Shown: positions 1 to 8,869 of the stretch, piece after piece | How the letters are laid out: each line of letters opens with the position of its first letter | Numbering within the stretch: position 1 is the first letter of the stretch | DNA from: an uncultured Aquimarina sp. | GTDB lineage: Bacteria; Bacteroidota; Bacteroidia; Flavobacteriales; Flavobacteriaceae | Length of the DNA stretch: 64,000 nucleotides | Direction: 5' to 3' | Assembly: GCA_947498705.1 (NCBI GenBank) | Contig: CANMLW010000001.1 | Location: forward strand, 1,302,001-1,366,000 | Program-made: the position numbers and the translations under genes | The notes under the pieces: model-generated | Seen by the model: only the letters and a program-made list of their open reading frames with translations | Databases searched by the model: none | Told to the model about the DNA's origin: nothing

Positions 1-849
1 ATTGACGAAAATACGGGACGTGTTCATACTGATTATATGCAAACCGTTGCAGCGACAGGACGATTAAGTTCTAATAATCCTAATTTACAAAACATCCCTA
101 TTCGAACAGAAAGAGGAAGACAAGTAAGAAAAGCGTTTATTCCTAGAAACGAAGAATACACGTTACTCGCAGCAGATTACTCGCAAATAGAACTAAGAAT
201 TATTGCTGCACTAAGTAAAGAAGAAACCATGATCGATGCTTTTAAAAATGGTGAAGATATTCACGCATCTACCGCTGCCAAAGTATTTAATGTTGCGCTA
301 GATGAGGTTAGCAGAGAACAACGAAGTAATGCCAAAACAGTTAATTTTGGAATTATTTATGGAGTATCTGCATTTGGGTTAAGCAATCAAACTAGCTTAT
401 CTCGTAGTGAAGCCAAAGAGCTTATCGACACCTATTACAAAACATATCCCAAACTTCGTAACTATATGAGCGAACAAGTAGACTTTGCCAGAGAAAATGG
501 GTATGTTCAAACTGTGCTAGGTAGACGACGTTATCTAAAAGACATCAATTCTGCCAATGCCATTGTAAGAGGCGCTGCAGAGCGAAATGCAGTAAATGCT
601 CCTATTCAGGGAAGCGCCGCTGACATTATCAAAATAGCCATGATCAATATTCATGATAAATTAAAAGAAGGTAATTATAAAACCAAAATGTTATTACAGG
701 TACATGATGAATTGGTATTCGATGTTTACAAACCTGAGTTAGAAGAAATCAAAGCGTTAATAAAGACAGAAATGGAAAATGCCTATAAATTAGATGTGCC
801 ACTAGATGTTGATCTTGGCCTTGGTACCAACTGGTTAGAGGCACACTAA
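1..849 (+). CDS. polA: DNA polymerase I, C-terminal part (5' end outside window)
   Basis: The reading frame is open from base 1, so the gene begins upstream; 282 C-terminal residues are visible. These carry the family A polymerase palm and fingers: the LSSNNPNLQNIP segment, motif A (DYSQIELRI, about residue 59 here), motif B (RSNAKTVNFGIIYG, about residue 108) and motif C (VHDELVF, about residue 235). The motif A and C aspartates that bind the two catalytic metals are intact. The enzyme fills gaps in repair and replaces Okazaki primers. Exonuclease domains cannot be judged here. The stop is 38 bases before the next gene, so co-transcription is possible. Confidence 0.97.
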   Translation: MDENTGRVHTDYMQTVAATGRLSSNNPNLQNIPIRTERGRQVRKAFIPRNEEYTLLAADYSQIELRIIAALSKEETMIDAFKNGEDIHASTAAKVFNVALDEVSREQRSNAKTVNFGIIYGVSAFGLSNQTSLSRSEAKELIDTYYKTYPKLRNYMSEQVDFARENGYVQTVLGRRRYLKDINSANAIVRGAAERNAVNAPIQGSAADIIKIAMINIHDKLKEGNYKTKMLLQVHDELVFDVYKPELEEIKALIKTEMENAYKLDVPLDVDLGLGTNWLEAH

Positions 850-887
850 AAATTGTTTTATTTGACATTTCTCTTTCACAGCATTTT

Positions 888-1463
888 ATGAGTGAAAAAC
901 CAGAATTATATTTCGAAAATGATAAAAAATGGCGATCGTGGCTTCATGAAAATCACGATCGCTCAAGTGGCGTATATTTAATATTCTACAAAGTAGAAAG
1001 TAATACCCCAAGCATGCGGTGGGAAGAAGCTGTAAAAGTCGCTCTTTGCTACGGATGGATTGATTCTACAGTAAAAAAATTGGATCATGAACGCAGGCGA
1101 CAATATTTTTGCCCTCGTAAACCCAAAAGCGTATGGAGTAAGCTCAACAAAAGCTACATAAAAGAACTTACCGCTACTGGATTAATGCATACAAGTGGAT
1201 TAGCAGCAATTGACATTGCAAAAAACAATAAAGCATGGTTTGCATTGGATGATGTAGAAAATGGTATTATACCAAAGGATTTACAAAATGCTTTTGATCT
1301 ACACCCAAAAGCATTAAACAATTACAACAACTTTAGCCCCAGCTATCGCAAAAACTATCTGTATTGGCTTAGTCAAGCAAAAAGGCAAGAAACCCGAGAC
1401 AAAAGAATCGATGAAATTATAAAACTATGTCTTGCCAATGTGAAATCCAGATCTCAACGATAA
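888..1463 (+). CDS. YdeI/OmdA (OmpD-associated) family protein
   Basis: The 191-aa cytoplasmic protein matches the YdeI/OmdA family seen in many Bacteroidota. Visible hallmarks are WRSWLHENH near the start, the VALCYGWIDS block around residue 50, the R-x-x-Q-Y-F-x-P-R-K-P-x-S-x-W-S segment (about 70-85), and a C-terminal Lys/Arg-rich helix (SQAKRQETRDKRI). No signal peptide is present. The molecular function is unsettled; E. coli YdeI is linked to stress and bacteriocin or peptide resistance. It follows polA by 38 bases on the same strand. The family call is good, the function open. Confidence 0.8.
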   Translation: MSEKPELYFENDKKWRSWLHENHDRSSGVYLIFYKVESNTPSMRWEEAVKVALCYGWIDSTVKKLDHERRRQYFCPRKPKSVWSKLNKSYIKELTATGLMHTSGLAAIDIAKNNKAWFALDDVENGIIPKDLQNAFDLHPKALNNYNNFSPSYRKNYLYWLSQAKRQETRDKRIDEIIKLCLANVKSRSQR

Positions 1464-1772
1464 GATTTATTATAAGCTCCCTTTATATGTCATGTTAGTA
1501 CTCATTATTTTTGCAAAATCATGCAATTCATGGCACATCTATATTTACCCCTCTATTTAACAATATAACAAAACTAAAATATCTTATACAGGTTTCGTTT
1601 TCCTGTTCTTCACTGTTTTCAGGGGTACAATTTTCACCTAATACCGTGTTTTCGAAAAGATACTCCTACATTACTTTTGATCACTAGTTGATTATAAGGG
1701 AAAACATTGCTTCTTACACAGCAATCATAATCATACAACTACAACACAAAAATAATTTATAAAAACAAAAAA
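1464..1772. other. Intergenic region, no gene
   Basis: This stretch separates the YdeI-like gene from the first collagen-like lipoprotein gene. It is AT-rich with no credible open frame. It presumably carries the promoter of the lipoprotein gene, but I see no clear TTG-N19-TAnnTTTG pair. Confidence 0.5.
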
Positions 1773-2465
1773 ATGAGAAATTTTAATTTGAAAACAAGCT
1801 GTAAAATTATTTTGATATGCTGTTTAGGCATTGTATTAACAAATTGCGAAGGAGAAGATGGAGCAATCGGACCCTCTGGTGAAAATGGTATTGACGGAAC
1901 CGATGGAACCAACGGTACTAATGGAGATAATGGGGCTAATGGAATTGGTTTTGACGATCTGGTTAAATATGGAAACATTACACTTACCTTAGAAGGTACC
2001 CGACCCGATAATGATGAAGCATTTACAGATACTTCGGATTTTAAATTCATCCAAAGCGGCGATGATAATTGGTTTTATGAAGAAGAGGATTATATAGAAT
2101 TTGAATTCGACAGATTCCTGGATGTTCCCAGTTCAAGCCGTCAAGCACCTTCAGTTAACCTAACCTTAGAAATCTCTAATCTGGGAGAAGAAAACCAAGA
2201 ACTAGAACTCGATACCAATATTAATAACTATCCTGTAATTTTAGATGATTTATCTTATTTCAATTTATACGGTAACTACTCAAACGGATCTACCGGCGTA
2301 TCTAATCTTGATATAACAAACTATACTTTTGATGAAGCAACCAACAACCTGATATTTTCATTTTCTTTTGATGTGGCAGGAGCAAACAACGCTACAGGCA
2401 AGGATCTTAAAATATCTGGAGAAGTAAATGTCATAGTATTTAAATACATTGGTCAACCTAGATAA
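1773..2465 (+). CDS. Collagen-like Gly-X-Y repeat lipoprotein (paralogue 1)
   Basis: 230 aa. A signal peptide ends in the lipobox LTNC (Cys about 25) and is followed by the acidic EGEDG, resembling flavobacterial surface-lipoprotein export signals. About ten Gly-X-X triplets follow (GEN GID GTD GTN ...), poor in Pro and rich in Asn/Asp, ending GIGFDDL. The C-terminal domain of about 170 residues ends with the family block TNYTFDEATNNLIFSFSF and ISGEVNV. Function unknown; likely a trimer-forming surface or adhesive protein, which is inference. Four full paralogues lie within 9 kb. A strong hairpin follows the stop. Confidence 0.85.
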   Translation: MRNFNLKTSCKIILICCLGIVLTNCEGEDGAIGPSGENGIDGTDGTNGTNGDNGANGIGFDDLVKYGNITLTLEGTRPDNDEAFTDTSDFKFIQSGDDNWFYEEEDYIEFEFDRFLDVPSSSRQAPSVNLTLEISNLGEENQELELDTNINNYPVILDDLSYFNLYGNYSNGSTGVSNLDITNYTFDEATNNLIFSFSFDVAGANNATGKDLKISGEVNVIVFKYIGQPR

Positions 2466-2488
2466 AAGACATTTAATCTTACTATAAC

Positions 2489-2521
2489 AAACCCTATTAG
2501 AACGTATTCTAATAGGGTTTT
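2489..2521 (+). terminator. Intrinsic terminator after lipoprotein 1
   Basis: A perfect 14-bp stem (AAACCCTATTAGAA / TTCTAATAGGGTTT) has a 4-nt loop and ends in TTT. It begins 23 bases after the stop codon. Confidence 0.8.
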
Positions 2522-2854
2522 ATCTAAAGTATTCTTTTTTCAAAACCATAAAAATTTAAAAAAATCAATTTTAAATATCCATTCGTCCTTTTTTTTAAAA
2601 TAAAAAAAGAAATACACAATCCTCAAATATTACTAAACGACAGTTTGTTTTTATCTCTGTATTTATATAAATCATTATACATTCTATAAAACTCGAAAAG
2701 AAAAGCTAAACATTTTGCATTTCATCGCTCAACAAAACACCACAATCACAGTATTAAACCCATATTTTTTTTGCGCTAAAACCATTTAAAAGATTTATTT
2801 TCGCATCCATTTTTCGCTCAAGGCGAACATACTAATAAATTAAAATAAAAAAGG
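2522..2854. other. AT-rich intergenic region
   Basis: There is no credible gene. The region contains poly-T and poly-A runs and lies between a terminator and the next lipoprotein gene, so it should hold that gene's promoter. No textbook promoter pair was identified. Confidence 0.45.
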
Positions 2855-3562
2855 ATGACAAAAAATTACTTAAAAATTGCTTTACTATGCTTTTTAAGCA
2901 TTACTCTTTCTAACTGTGAAGGAGAAGATGGTTCTAATGGAATTAACGGTATAGACGGAATTGATGGAATTAGTGGTGAAAATGGAGCCAATGGTGAGAA
3001 TGGAGTTGGCTTTGACGAGTTAACTCAATTTGGTAGTATTAAAGTTACTTTTACAGGAACAAGACCTGATGATGTTCCTTTTAATGATACTGCAGAATTT
3101 AAATTTACTCCTATAGAAGGAGATCAGCTAGAAGATCACTCTGGTATCGTTATTGATGAAGATGAAATCTCTTATCGAGTATTTAGGTTCCTAAGTACTC
3201 CTGATGATAGTTATCAAGAATCCACTTTAGGAGTTAAATTAGATATCATAAATCCAGGACAAGAAGACGAAAGTAAAGAGCTTTTCTTTGCCGTAGATGA
3301 CTACGCTATTATTTCTGATGATTTTAAATACGTTGTTTTGGATGAAGGTGAATACAACCATGATGATGATGAAATATCGAATTTTAGTATCACTAATTAT
3401 AGCTTTAATGAAGAGACTAACAACTTGGTATTTTCTTTTTTCTTTGTAGTAGATGGTGACTCAAATGACACAGGAAATGAACTAACCATATCAGGAGATG
3501 TTAACGTAACTGTTTTAGAGAATGTTTCTTTACCAGGAGACACTCCTCCTTTTCCTTTTTAA
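2855..3562 (+). CDS. Collagen-like Gly-X-Y repeat lipoprotein (paralogue 2)
   Basis: 235 aa. The signal peptide ends in LSNC and is followed by EGEDG. About ten Gly-X-X triplets (GSN GIN GID GID GIS GEN GAN GEN) end GVGFDEL. The C-terminal domain shares FGSIKVTFTGTRPDD, a FRFLSTP segment, ITNYSFNEETNNLVFSF and ISGDVNVTV with the other paralogues, so they form one family. It is rich in acidic residues. Role unknown, probably displayed on the cell surface. It converges with the response regulator gene and shares a bidirectional terminator with it. Confidence 0.85.
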   Translation: MTKNYLKIALLCFLSITLSNCEGEDGSNGINGIDGIDGISGENGANGENGVGFDELTQFGSIKVTFTGTRPDDVPFNDTAEFKFTPIEGDQLEDHSGIVIDEDEISYRVFRFLSTPDDSYQESTLGVKLDIINPGQEDESKELFFAVDDYAIISDDFKYVVLDEGEYNHDDDEISNFSITNYSFNEETNNLVFSFFFVVDGDSNDTGNELTISGDVNVTVLENVSLPGDTPPFPF

Positions 3563-3578
3563 CATTTTTGAGTTTTAT

Positions 3579-3620
3579 AAAAAAACACCCAATTATTGAA
3601 TAATAATTGGGTGTTTTTTT
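3579..3620. terminator. Bidirectional intrinsic terminator
   Basis: A long stem (about 18 bp, core ACACCCAATTATT / AATAATTGGGTGT, loop GAAT) has an A-run on its left and a T-run on its right. It therefore works on either strand, between the convergent lipoprotein and response-regulator genes. Confidence 0.85.
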
Positions 3621-3648
3621 ATGTAAAAGTATCGTTAGAAAAATCTAT

Positions 3649-4263
3649 TTATTGGCTGTCGTTATAAAGCTTAATTACCTCATCTTTGCTATTTACTTGA
3701 AGTTTTTCATAAATATTACGAATATGTGTTTTTATCGTATTTAAGCTTAAAAACATGGTATCTGCAATCAAAGCATAACTTTTGCCACTAGCCAAATGAT
3801 CCAAAACTTCATTTTCTCTTTCTGTAAGGTTTTCAAACTTTTTAACTTTAAATGACTCTACCACTTTTCTTGCAACACCACTGCTCATAGGTGCACCTCC
3901 TCGCTCTAATTCACTTAAAGCCTCTAAGATCTCTTTCTTACCACTTGTCTTAGTGATATACCCTATTGCCCCTGTACACAATGCCTGAAAAATATAATTG
4001 GCTTGCTCATGCACTGTAACCATAATAATTTGAACATTCGGAATCACTTGTTTAATCTCATGTATCCCTTGTATCCCATTCATCCCAGGCAAGGTAATAT
4101 CTAAAAAAACGATATCCGGCATTAATTCTTTTAATTTTGGTAATGCATCTTCACAACTCTCAAAATCTCCTACAACTTTATAGGATGTGGTACTATTAAT
4201 AATCTCTATGTATGTCTCTCTGATAAGTTGATAATCTTCTATAAGGATAACACTTTTCTTCAT
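3649..4263 (-). CDS. Two-component response regulator, NarL/LuxR type
   Basis: 204 aa. The N-terminal receiver has the acidic pocket (IEDYQ), the phospho-acceptor Asp in VFLDITLPGMNG (about residue 55) and the conserved Lys in YITKTSG (about 106). The C-terminal LuxR-type helix-turn-helix runs from LTERENEVLDHLASGKS to NTIKTHIRNIYEKL (about 145-190). It lies 50 bases downstream of the propeller sensor kinase and is surely its partner. Its position between collagen-like lipoprotein genes makes those genes plausible targets, which is inference only. Confidence 0.93.
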   Translation of the reverse strand: MKKSVILIEDYQLIRETYIEIINSTTSYKVVGDFESCEDALPKLKELMPDIVFLDITLPGMNGIQGIHEIKQVIPNVQIIMVTVHEQANYIFQALCTGAIGYITKTSGKKEILEALSELERGGAPMSSGVARKVVESFKVKKFENLTERENEVLDHLASGKSYALIADTMFLSLNTIKTHIRNIYEKLQVNSKDEVIKLYNDSQ

Positions 4264-4312
4264 TGTCTAAACAGGGTATTATAGATTATATATTCATATA
4301 AATTAATTAGCA

Positions 4313-7228
4313 TCATTTTTGAATTAGCAAGGCTTCAAACACAATTTGGGTTCCCTGATTCGAGGTAATCATTAGCGTACCACCAATACTAAAAGCTCGT
4401 TTGGTCATGTTAGACAGCCCATTTTTTCGGCTCATAGAATCCATACAAAACCCCACTCCATCGTCTTTAATCACAATTCTTAGTTTATCATTATTCAAAT
4501 CAAAATCAAAATCAACTCTACTTGCTTTAGAATGCTTAAAAATATTGGTCATGGCTTCTTTAAAAATTAACAGCAGGTGCCTGGACCAATAATATGGTAG
4601 TTTGACAGGAGTACGATCAAAATTGGGGTTTACAAAAAACTGGATATCTGTGTTCGCAAACAAATTTTCTCCAAAATCTTTAAGATACATCATTAATTCT
4701 TCAAGATCATCATGCTTACTATCTATACTCCATATAAAATCTTTGATGCCGTAATACAATGATTTGGCATCCTTGTTAATACGAGAGAGATCCTTAAACA
4801 TTTTTGAGTTTTCATCTAAGCTACGATCTAAAACTCTGTCTGACAAAACAGTGATTCCTGCCAATTTATTTCCCAATTCGTCATGAAAATCCTGTGCCAC
4901 ATTTTCTCTTACATTATCCAGCTCTTCTTGCAAAGATTTAGAATGTTCTATTGTTGCTCTTAAAACAGTATTTCTCTTTTTTAACCGTTTTAAATACAAA
5001 ATAATAAATATCGACACCACCGTCAGTACCAAAATGATATAACTCAATATCATATACCATTTTATATACCAGGGTCTATGAATTGAAAACCCAAAATTTT
5101 TAGAATAACTCCAATCACTATTTAATTTTCTAATACGAAATTGTATTTGATATTTTCCATATTTATAATTGTTAAAATTAAGCTCTGAATCCTGAAACAT
5201 TCTCCAATCCTGATCATTAATTTTAAATTGTGTTATTTTCGAAAATTTGGAATAGTCAACATATTCTATTTCGAAACGACTACCATGTTGAACTATTTTT
5301 AACAATGGAGATGACTCTGGTTCAAAGGGGTTATGATTGGCAAGAATATCTACTCCTCTATTACCAAATAACCATAACCTCTTTTCTGTATCTGTAAAAA
5401 TTTTGGAAGTAAAAGAAGAAGACAATCCATCATCCTGATAAAAATTGTAAAAAACAGCATCTTTATAAAGTACCAAACCTTTTTGGGTACCAATCCATAA
5501 CTGATCAAAGTCATCACATACTATAGAATTAATCTGATTAGATTGATGCGTACTTTCCATGTCAAGTACCGTAATTTCATCTTTTTCAAACTCATATTTA
5601 TGTAATCCATTGATTGCGGCAATCCAAATTCCATTTTTTGAAGGTGACAGTTTCTCAATATAATTACTTGTTAAACCGTCTTCTACGGTAATATGTTGCT
5701 TTAATTTTAACGTTGTTAAATCATAAACTTGAAGCCCCATATTTGATGCACACCAAATTTTGTCATCATAAATAAGGACATCTTCGATATCAATATTCTT
5801 AAATCTGGAGCCTATATCATGTTTAATAATTGTGGATGCATTTGCTTCTCCCCTACGTTTTACCAACAAATGTCCATCAGAAAAGAAAATAGAATCTTTG
5901 TTATGTTCATGTATCCGAAATCCATTATCAAAACTTATCTTTTTACCCATAAAATTGAAAGTTTGGGAATGGGGTAGGTTTCCTCCCAGGAAAATTTCAT
6001 TCGCTGTACTTCTCGAGAACCACACACTTTTAGGTATTTTTAAACGCTGTATGGTATCCAACTCATTATTTAAGTAATTGATAGAATATTGTTCTAACAA
6101 GAAATATCCATTTGGGGTAGCATCAATAAAATCTAAGCAGTTCTTCCAGGGTATAGATTTTACAATTGGCAAACGGCTTCTCTTTGCCACTTTGATCAAC
6201 CCATTTCCGTAAGAACTTATCCAGATATTACCATCTTTATCTATCAGAATATCACTGATAAGACTTTTTTGTAAATATCTTTCTGGCAATAAAAACCAAT
6301 TGTTATCATAAATATCATAAACGTAGATTTTATGATGTCCTTCAAAAGTTTTCTGAACATACACCTCTACATTCGATTTTTTAAAAAACTTAATTAAACG
6401 ACCTTTTTGTTGTTTAAAAAAATGCTTTTCTTCAATCAATCTTTCTTCACTAAAAAAAAGAACCGAATTGGACGTTACCCCATAAAACATACCATTATCA
6501 AGTCGGCCCAAATCAAATATTTCATAATCATTTAAAAACGGGTAAGCTGTCTCGAATTTTAAATTATCACACAGCTCAAACAACCCTTTAATCACCTTTG
6601 AATCAGACAGGTATTCATTGTAAAAAAACAATCTATCATCAATTTTTTTATAATCTAATTCTAAACTCACTAATTCTGATTGCTGTATTTGGGAACCAAC
6701 TACTTCTGTATATTTGTATATAACAGGCTTATTTTTTTCAGAATAGGTCTGAAAACTCATCACATCATATCCTTCACTCTTTTTCTTATAAAACTTAAAA
6801 CTTCCTGCTATAACTTTTGCCACAAAATCTTCTCCAAAGTCATATACTTTTTGGACTTTATACAAACTATCATTTGGCATAAGCGGTTTGATTTCATCAT
6901 ACTTATCCAAAACATGAAGTCCACCACCCCAGGTTGCTATTATTTTACAACCCCTATTAAGCTTTTCTACATCTATAACATAATCATTACGCAAACCATC
7001 CGCAATCGAATACGTTTTAAAATCAGTACCATTATATCTGACCAAACCAACATCGGTACCTATCCATAACACTTCATCTGTATCTTGTAATATTTGATAA
7101 GAAAGGTCATGAGGATACCCATTGGTACTATTATACACCGTAACATTATATTGCGCATATACTATGGAAGGCACGAGCCATACCAATAATAAAAAGGAAT
7201 GATATAGTTTTAAATACAATAGGTTCAT
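4313..7228 (-). CDS. Propeller-type membrane sensor histidine kinase
   Basis: 971 aa. A signal peptide (about 1-25) precedes repeated two-component-regulator propeller blades in the periplasm (e.g. VLWIGTDVGLVRYNG, LWIGTQKGLVLYKD), a Y_Y_Y-like domain (about 640-720), one membrane helix (about 724-750) and a HisKA_3 dimerisation helix with the phospho-His in QDFHDELGNKL (about 781). The ATPase domain has EAMTNIFKHS and DDGVGF. This architecture senses extracellular, often carbohydrate, signals in Bacteroidota. It lacks a fused receiver, so it is a classical kinase, and it is followed at once by its response regulator gene. Confidence 0.93.
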   Translation of the reverse strand: MNLLYLKLYHSFLLLVWLVPSIVYAQYNVTVYNSTNGYPHDLSYQILQDTDEVLWIGTDVGLVRYNGTDFKTYSIADGLRNDYVIDVEKLNRGCKIIATWGGGLHVLDKYDEIKPLMPNDSLYKVQKVYDFGEDFVAKVIAGSFKFYKKKSEGYDVMSFQTYSEKNKPVIYKYTEVVGSQIQQSELVSLELDYKKIDDRLFFYNEYLSDSKVIKGLFELCDNLKFETAYPFLNDYEIFDLGRLDNGMFYGVTSNSVLFFSEERLIEEKHFFKQQKGRLIKFFKKSNVEVYVQKTFEGHHKIYVYDIYDNNWFLLPERYLQKSLISDILIDKDGNIWISSYGNGLIKVAKRSRLPIVKSIPWKNCLDFIDATPNGYFLLEQYSINYLNNELDTIQRLKIPKSVWFSRSTANEIFLGGNLPHSQTFNFMGKKISFDNGFRIHEHNKDSIFFSDGHLLVKRRGEANASTIIKHDIGSRFKNIDIEDVLIYDDKIWCASNMGLQVYDLTTLKLKQHITVEDGLTSNYIEKLSPSKNGIWIAAINGLHKYEFEKDEITVLDMESTHQSNQINSIVCDDFDQLWIGTQKGLVLYKDAVFYNFYQDDGLSSSFTSKIFTDTEKRLWLFGNRGVDILANHNPFEPESSPLLKIVQHGSRFEIEYVDYSKFSKITQFKINDQDWRMFQDSELNFNNYKYGKYQIQFRIRKLNSDWSYSKNFGFSIHRPWYIKWYMILSYIILVLTVVSIFIILYLKRLKKRNTVLRATIEHSKSLQEELDNVRENVAQDFHDELGNKLAGITVLSDRVLDRSLDENSKMFKDLSRINKDAKSLYYGIKDFIWSIDSKHDDLEELMMYLKDFGENLFANTDIQFFVNPNFDRTPVKLPYYWSRHLLLIFKEAMTNIFKHSKASRVDFDFDLNNDKLRIVIKDDGVGFCMDSMSRKNGLSNMTKRAFSIGGTLMITSNQGTQIVFEALLIQK

Positions 7229-7740
7229 GTACTCATACTAGTAATTACAAAGGGCAGCAAAGATAATACAAAGACTCTACAGTGGTATGATGTTCTTTTG
7301 TTTTGGGTATTTAGTCAATTTGCACCACCAGACCCTAGATTACAACAAGCAATTCATTTATAAATTTACATCATACTTTTATTCAATAATCAGTCATCGT
7401 CTTTCTTTACCAAGAAAGCATCTTTTATATGTTCAAACATATAGAAAAACAAAATATCACCCATTTCGGGTGAATTACCACCCTATCGAAATCTATAATT
7501 TTGCCTTGACAAAAAAAGCGTCTTAATTATATAAAACATATTCATGCTTTAACATGCTTAATGACAATTATTTAACACCTCATGCCAAAGACTGTTATAT
7601 TGATCATTATGCAAATTCACTATCGAAACTCAAGTGTTATTGGGAACAACACTTTGTATGAGATATCAATAAGTAAGAGCAAAGTACTATAAAAAATAAT
7701 AAAAGACAGGCCATACTATTAATCACTAAAAACCGAAAAA
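7229..7740. other. Intergenic region with overlapping hairpins and a possible -7 box
   Basis: This is the divergent spacer between the sensor kinase and the short lipoprotein gene. A 79-aa open frame at 7287-7526 looks spurious. At 7457-7492 a CACCC, a GGGTG and a second CACCC allow two mutually exclusive small hairpins. A TAATTTTG box follows at 7496-7503. Function unknown. Confidence 0.4.
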
Positions 7741-7935
7741 ATGGGAAAAAATTATTTCAAAATTCTTGCTCTGTTAGGATTTGTTATTTCTATCACAAGT
7801 TGTGAAGTAGAAAATCATGAAATCGATGCAGAAGGATTAAAAACTAAAGTCACTACAGAAATCAATGGAATCAAAATCGATTCTACATTAGAAGATGGTT
7901 CTATTAAAGTAATAGACACTATTCAGATTTACTAA
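7741..7935 (+). CDS. Short lipoprotein related to the collagen-like family N-terminus
   Basis: 64 aa. It begins MGKNYFKI, like MTKNYLKI and MKKNYLKI of the collagen-like paralogues, and has a lipobox ITSC (Cys about 21) followed by acidic EVENHE. There is no Gly-X-X tract and no C-terminal domain; the mature chain is only about 43 residues and acidic. It may be a truncated paralogue or a small lipoprotein in its own right. A hairpin 96 bases after the stop probably ends its transcript. Moderately sure it is a real gene. Confidence 0.65.
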   Translation: MGKNYFKILALLGFVISITSCEVENHEIDAEGLKTKVTTEINGIKIDSTLEDGSIKVIDTIQIY

Positions 7936-8030
7936 TTCATCAAAATAACGAATAACTGCGGATTTGCTCGAATAATAAAGATTATAAAATCTCATTTCTG
8001 AACAGCAAAAAACAGCACTAGTCAAAAAAC

Positions 8031-8058
8031 AAGGAACAATTACTAATTGTTCCTTTGA
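8031..8058 (+). terminator. Hairpin, probable terminator
   Basis: A near-perfect palindrome (AAGGAACAATTA / TAATTGTTCCTT) with a minimal loop is followed by only a short T-run. It lies between the short lipoprotein gene and paralogue 3. Confidence 0.5.
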
Positions 8059-8124
8059 AAACATCAAGAGGCTCTTTGCCTCCTGGTAATATCCAAACTT
8101 TAAATATTAAACAAAAAGAGAACA

Positions 8125-8844
8125 ATGAAAAAAAATTACCTCAAGATTATGTTAATCTGTATGTTAGGGATTTTTCTATCCAACTGTGAAGATGGAGAAA
8201 TTGGCCCTGCCGGAAAAGACGGCATAGACGGAACTGATGGTACCGATGGTACCAATGGAACAGATGGAGAAAATGGTGTTGGTTTTGAAGAACTAACAAA
8301 GTACGGAAGTATAAAACTTACTTTAACAGGCAAAAGACCCGATGGTGTTGCAATTAACGCCACCGAAACCTTTAAGTTTACGAACCCCTCTGGTGTTCAA
8401 AATCGTTTCTACAAAACTGACGAATACCTTTCTTTTGAACCTCAACGCTTTTTAAATACTACTAATGATAATTTTCGTGAGATGGAACCACAAATCAATT
8501 TTTACTTAGAGTTGACGGATCCAGGAAAAGAAACAGAGGCCTTCAGTTATTTTGAAGTTTCGCTTCAAAATTACATTGCTATTGCCAATGACCAAACTTA
8601 TTTTAATATGAATGCTTTTATGGCAACATCACTCCCTCATGATGCTGAAAATAGTGGCATTAATAATTTCAGTTTTACAAATTATAATTTCAATGAAGAG
8701 ACAAATAAGTTAAGTTTTACATCTTCATTTGTACTCCCAGCAGAGGCCAAAGGTAATCAAACTAAACATGATCTTTCTATAGAAATCGAAGTTGATATCA
8801 CAGTGCTTAAAAGTATCGATCCAATCCATCTAAAAAAACATTAA
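8125..8844 (+). CDS. Collagen-like Gly-X-Y repeat lipoprotein (paralogue 3)
   Basis: 239 aa. The lipobox LSNC is followed by EDGEIG. About ten Gly-X-X triplets (GPA GKD GID GTD GTD GTN GTD GEN) lead to GVGFEELTKYGSIKLTLTGKRPDG. The C-terminal domain has the family elements PQRFLNT, FTNYNFNEETNKLSF and a final EVDITV. It heads a run of three tandem paralogues with gaps of 25 and 31 bases, probably one transcript ended by the hairpin at 10401. Function unknown. Confidence 0.85.
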   Translation: MKKNYLKIMLICMLGIFLSNCEDGEIGPAGKDGIDGTDGTDGTNGTDGENGVGFEELTKYGSIKLTLTGKRPDGVAINATETFKFTNPSGVQNRFYKTDEYLSFEPQRFLNTTNDNFREMEPQINFYLELTDPGKETEAFSYFEVSLQNYIAIANDQTYFNMNAFMATSLPHDAENSGINNFSFTNYNFNEETNKLSFTSSFVLPAEAKGNQTKHDLSIEIEVDITVLKSIDPIHLKKH

Positions 8845-8869
8845 CATTATAGTATTTATACATAAAAAA

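Noticed and set aside
1757..2050. Minus-strand frame rich in Pro-Leu-Val-Ser (similar ones at 8136-8363, 8830-9042, 9575-9775)
   Set aside because: They are mirror reads of the Gly-X-X repeats on the plus strand and have no start context or homology pattern.
7287..7526. 79-codon plus-strand frame
   Set aside because: Composition is random (His, Tyr, Phe rich), no motif, lies in the promoter region between divergent genes.
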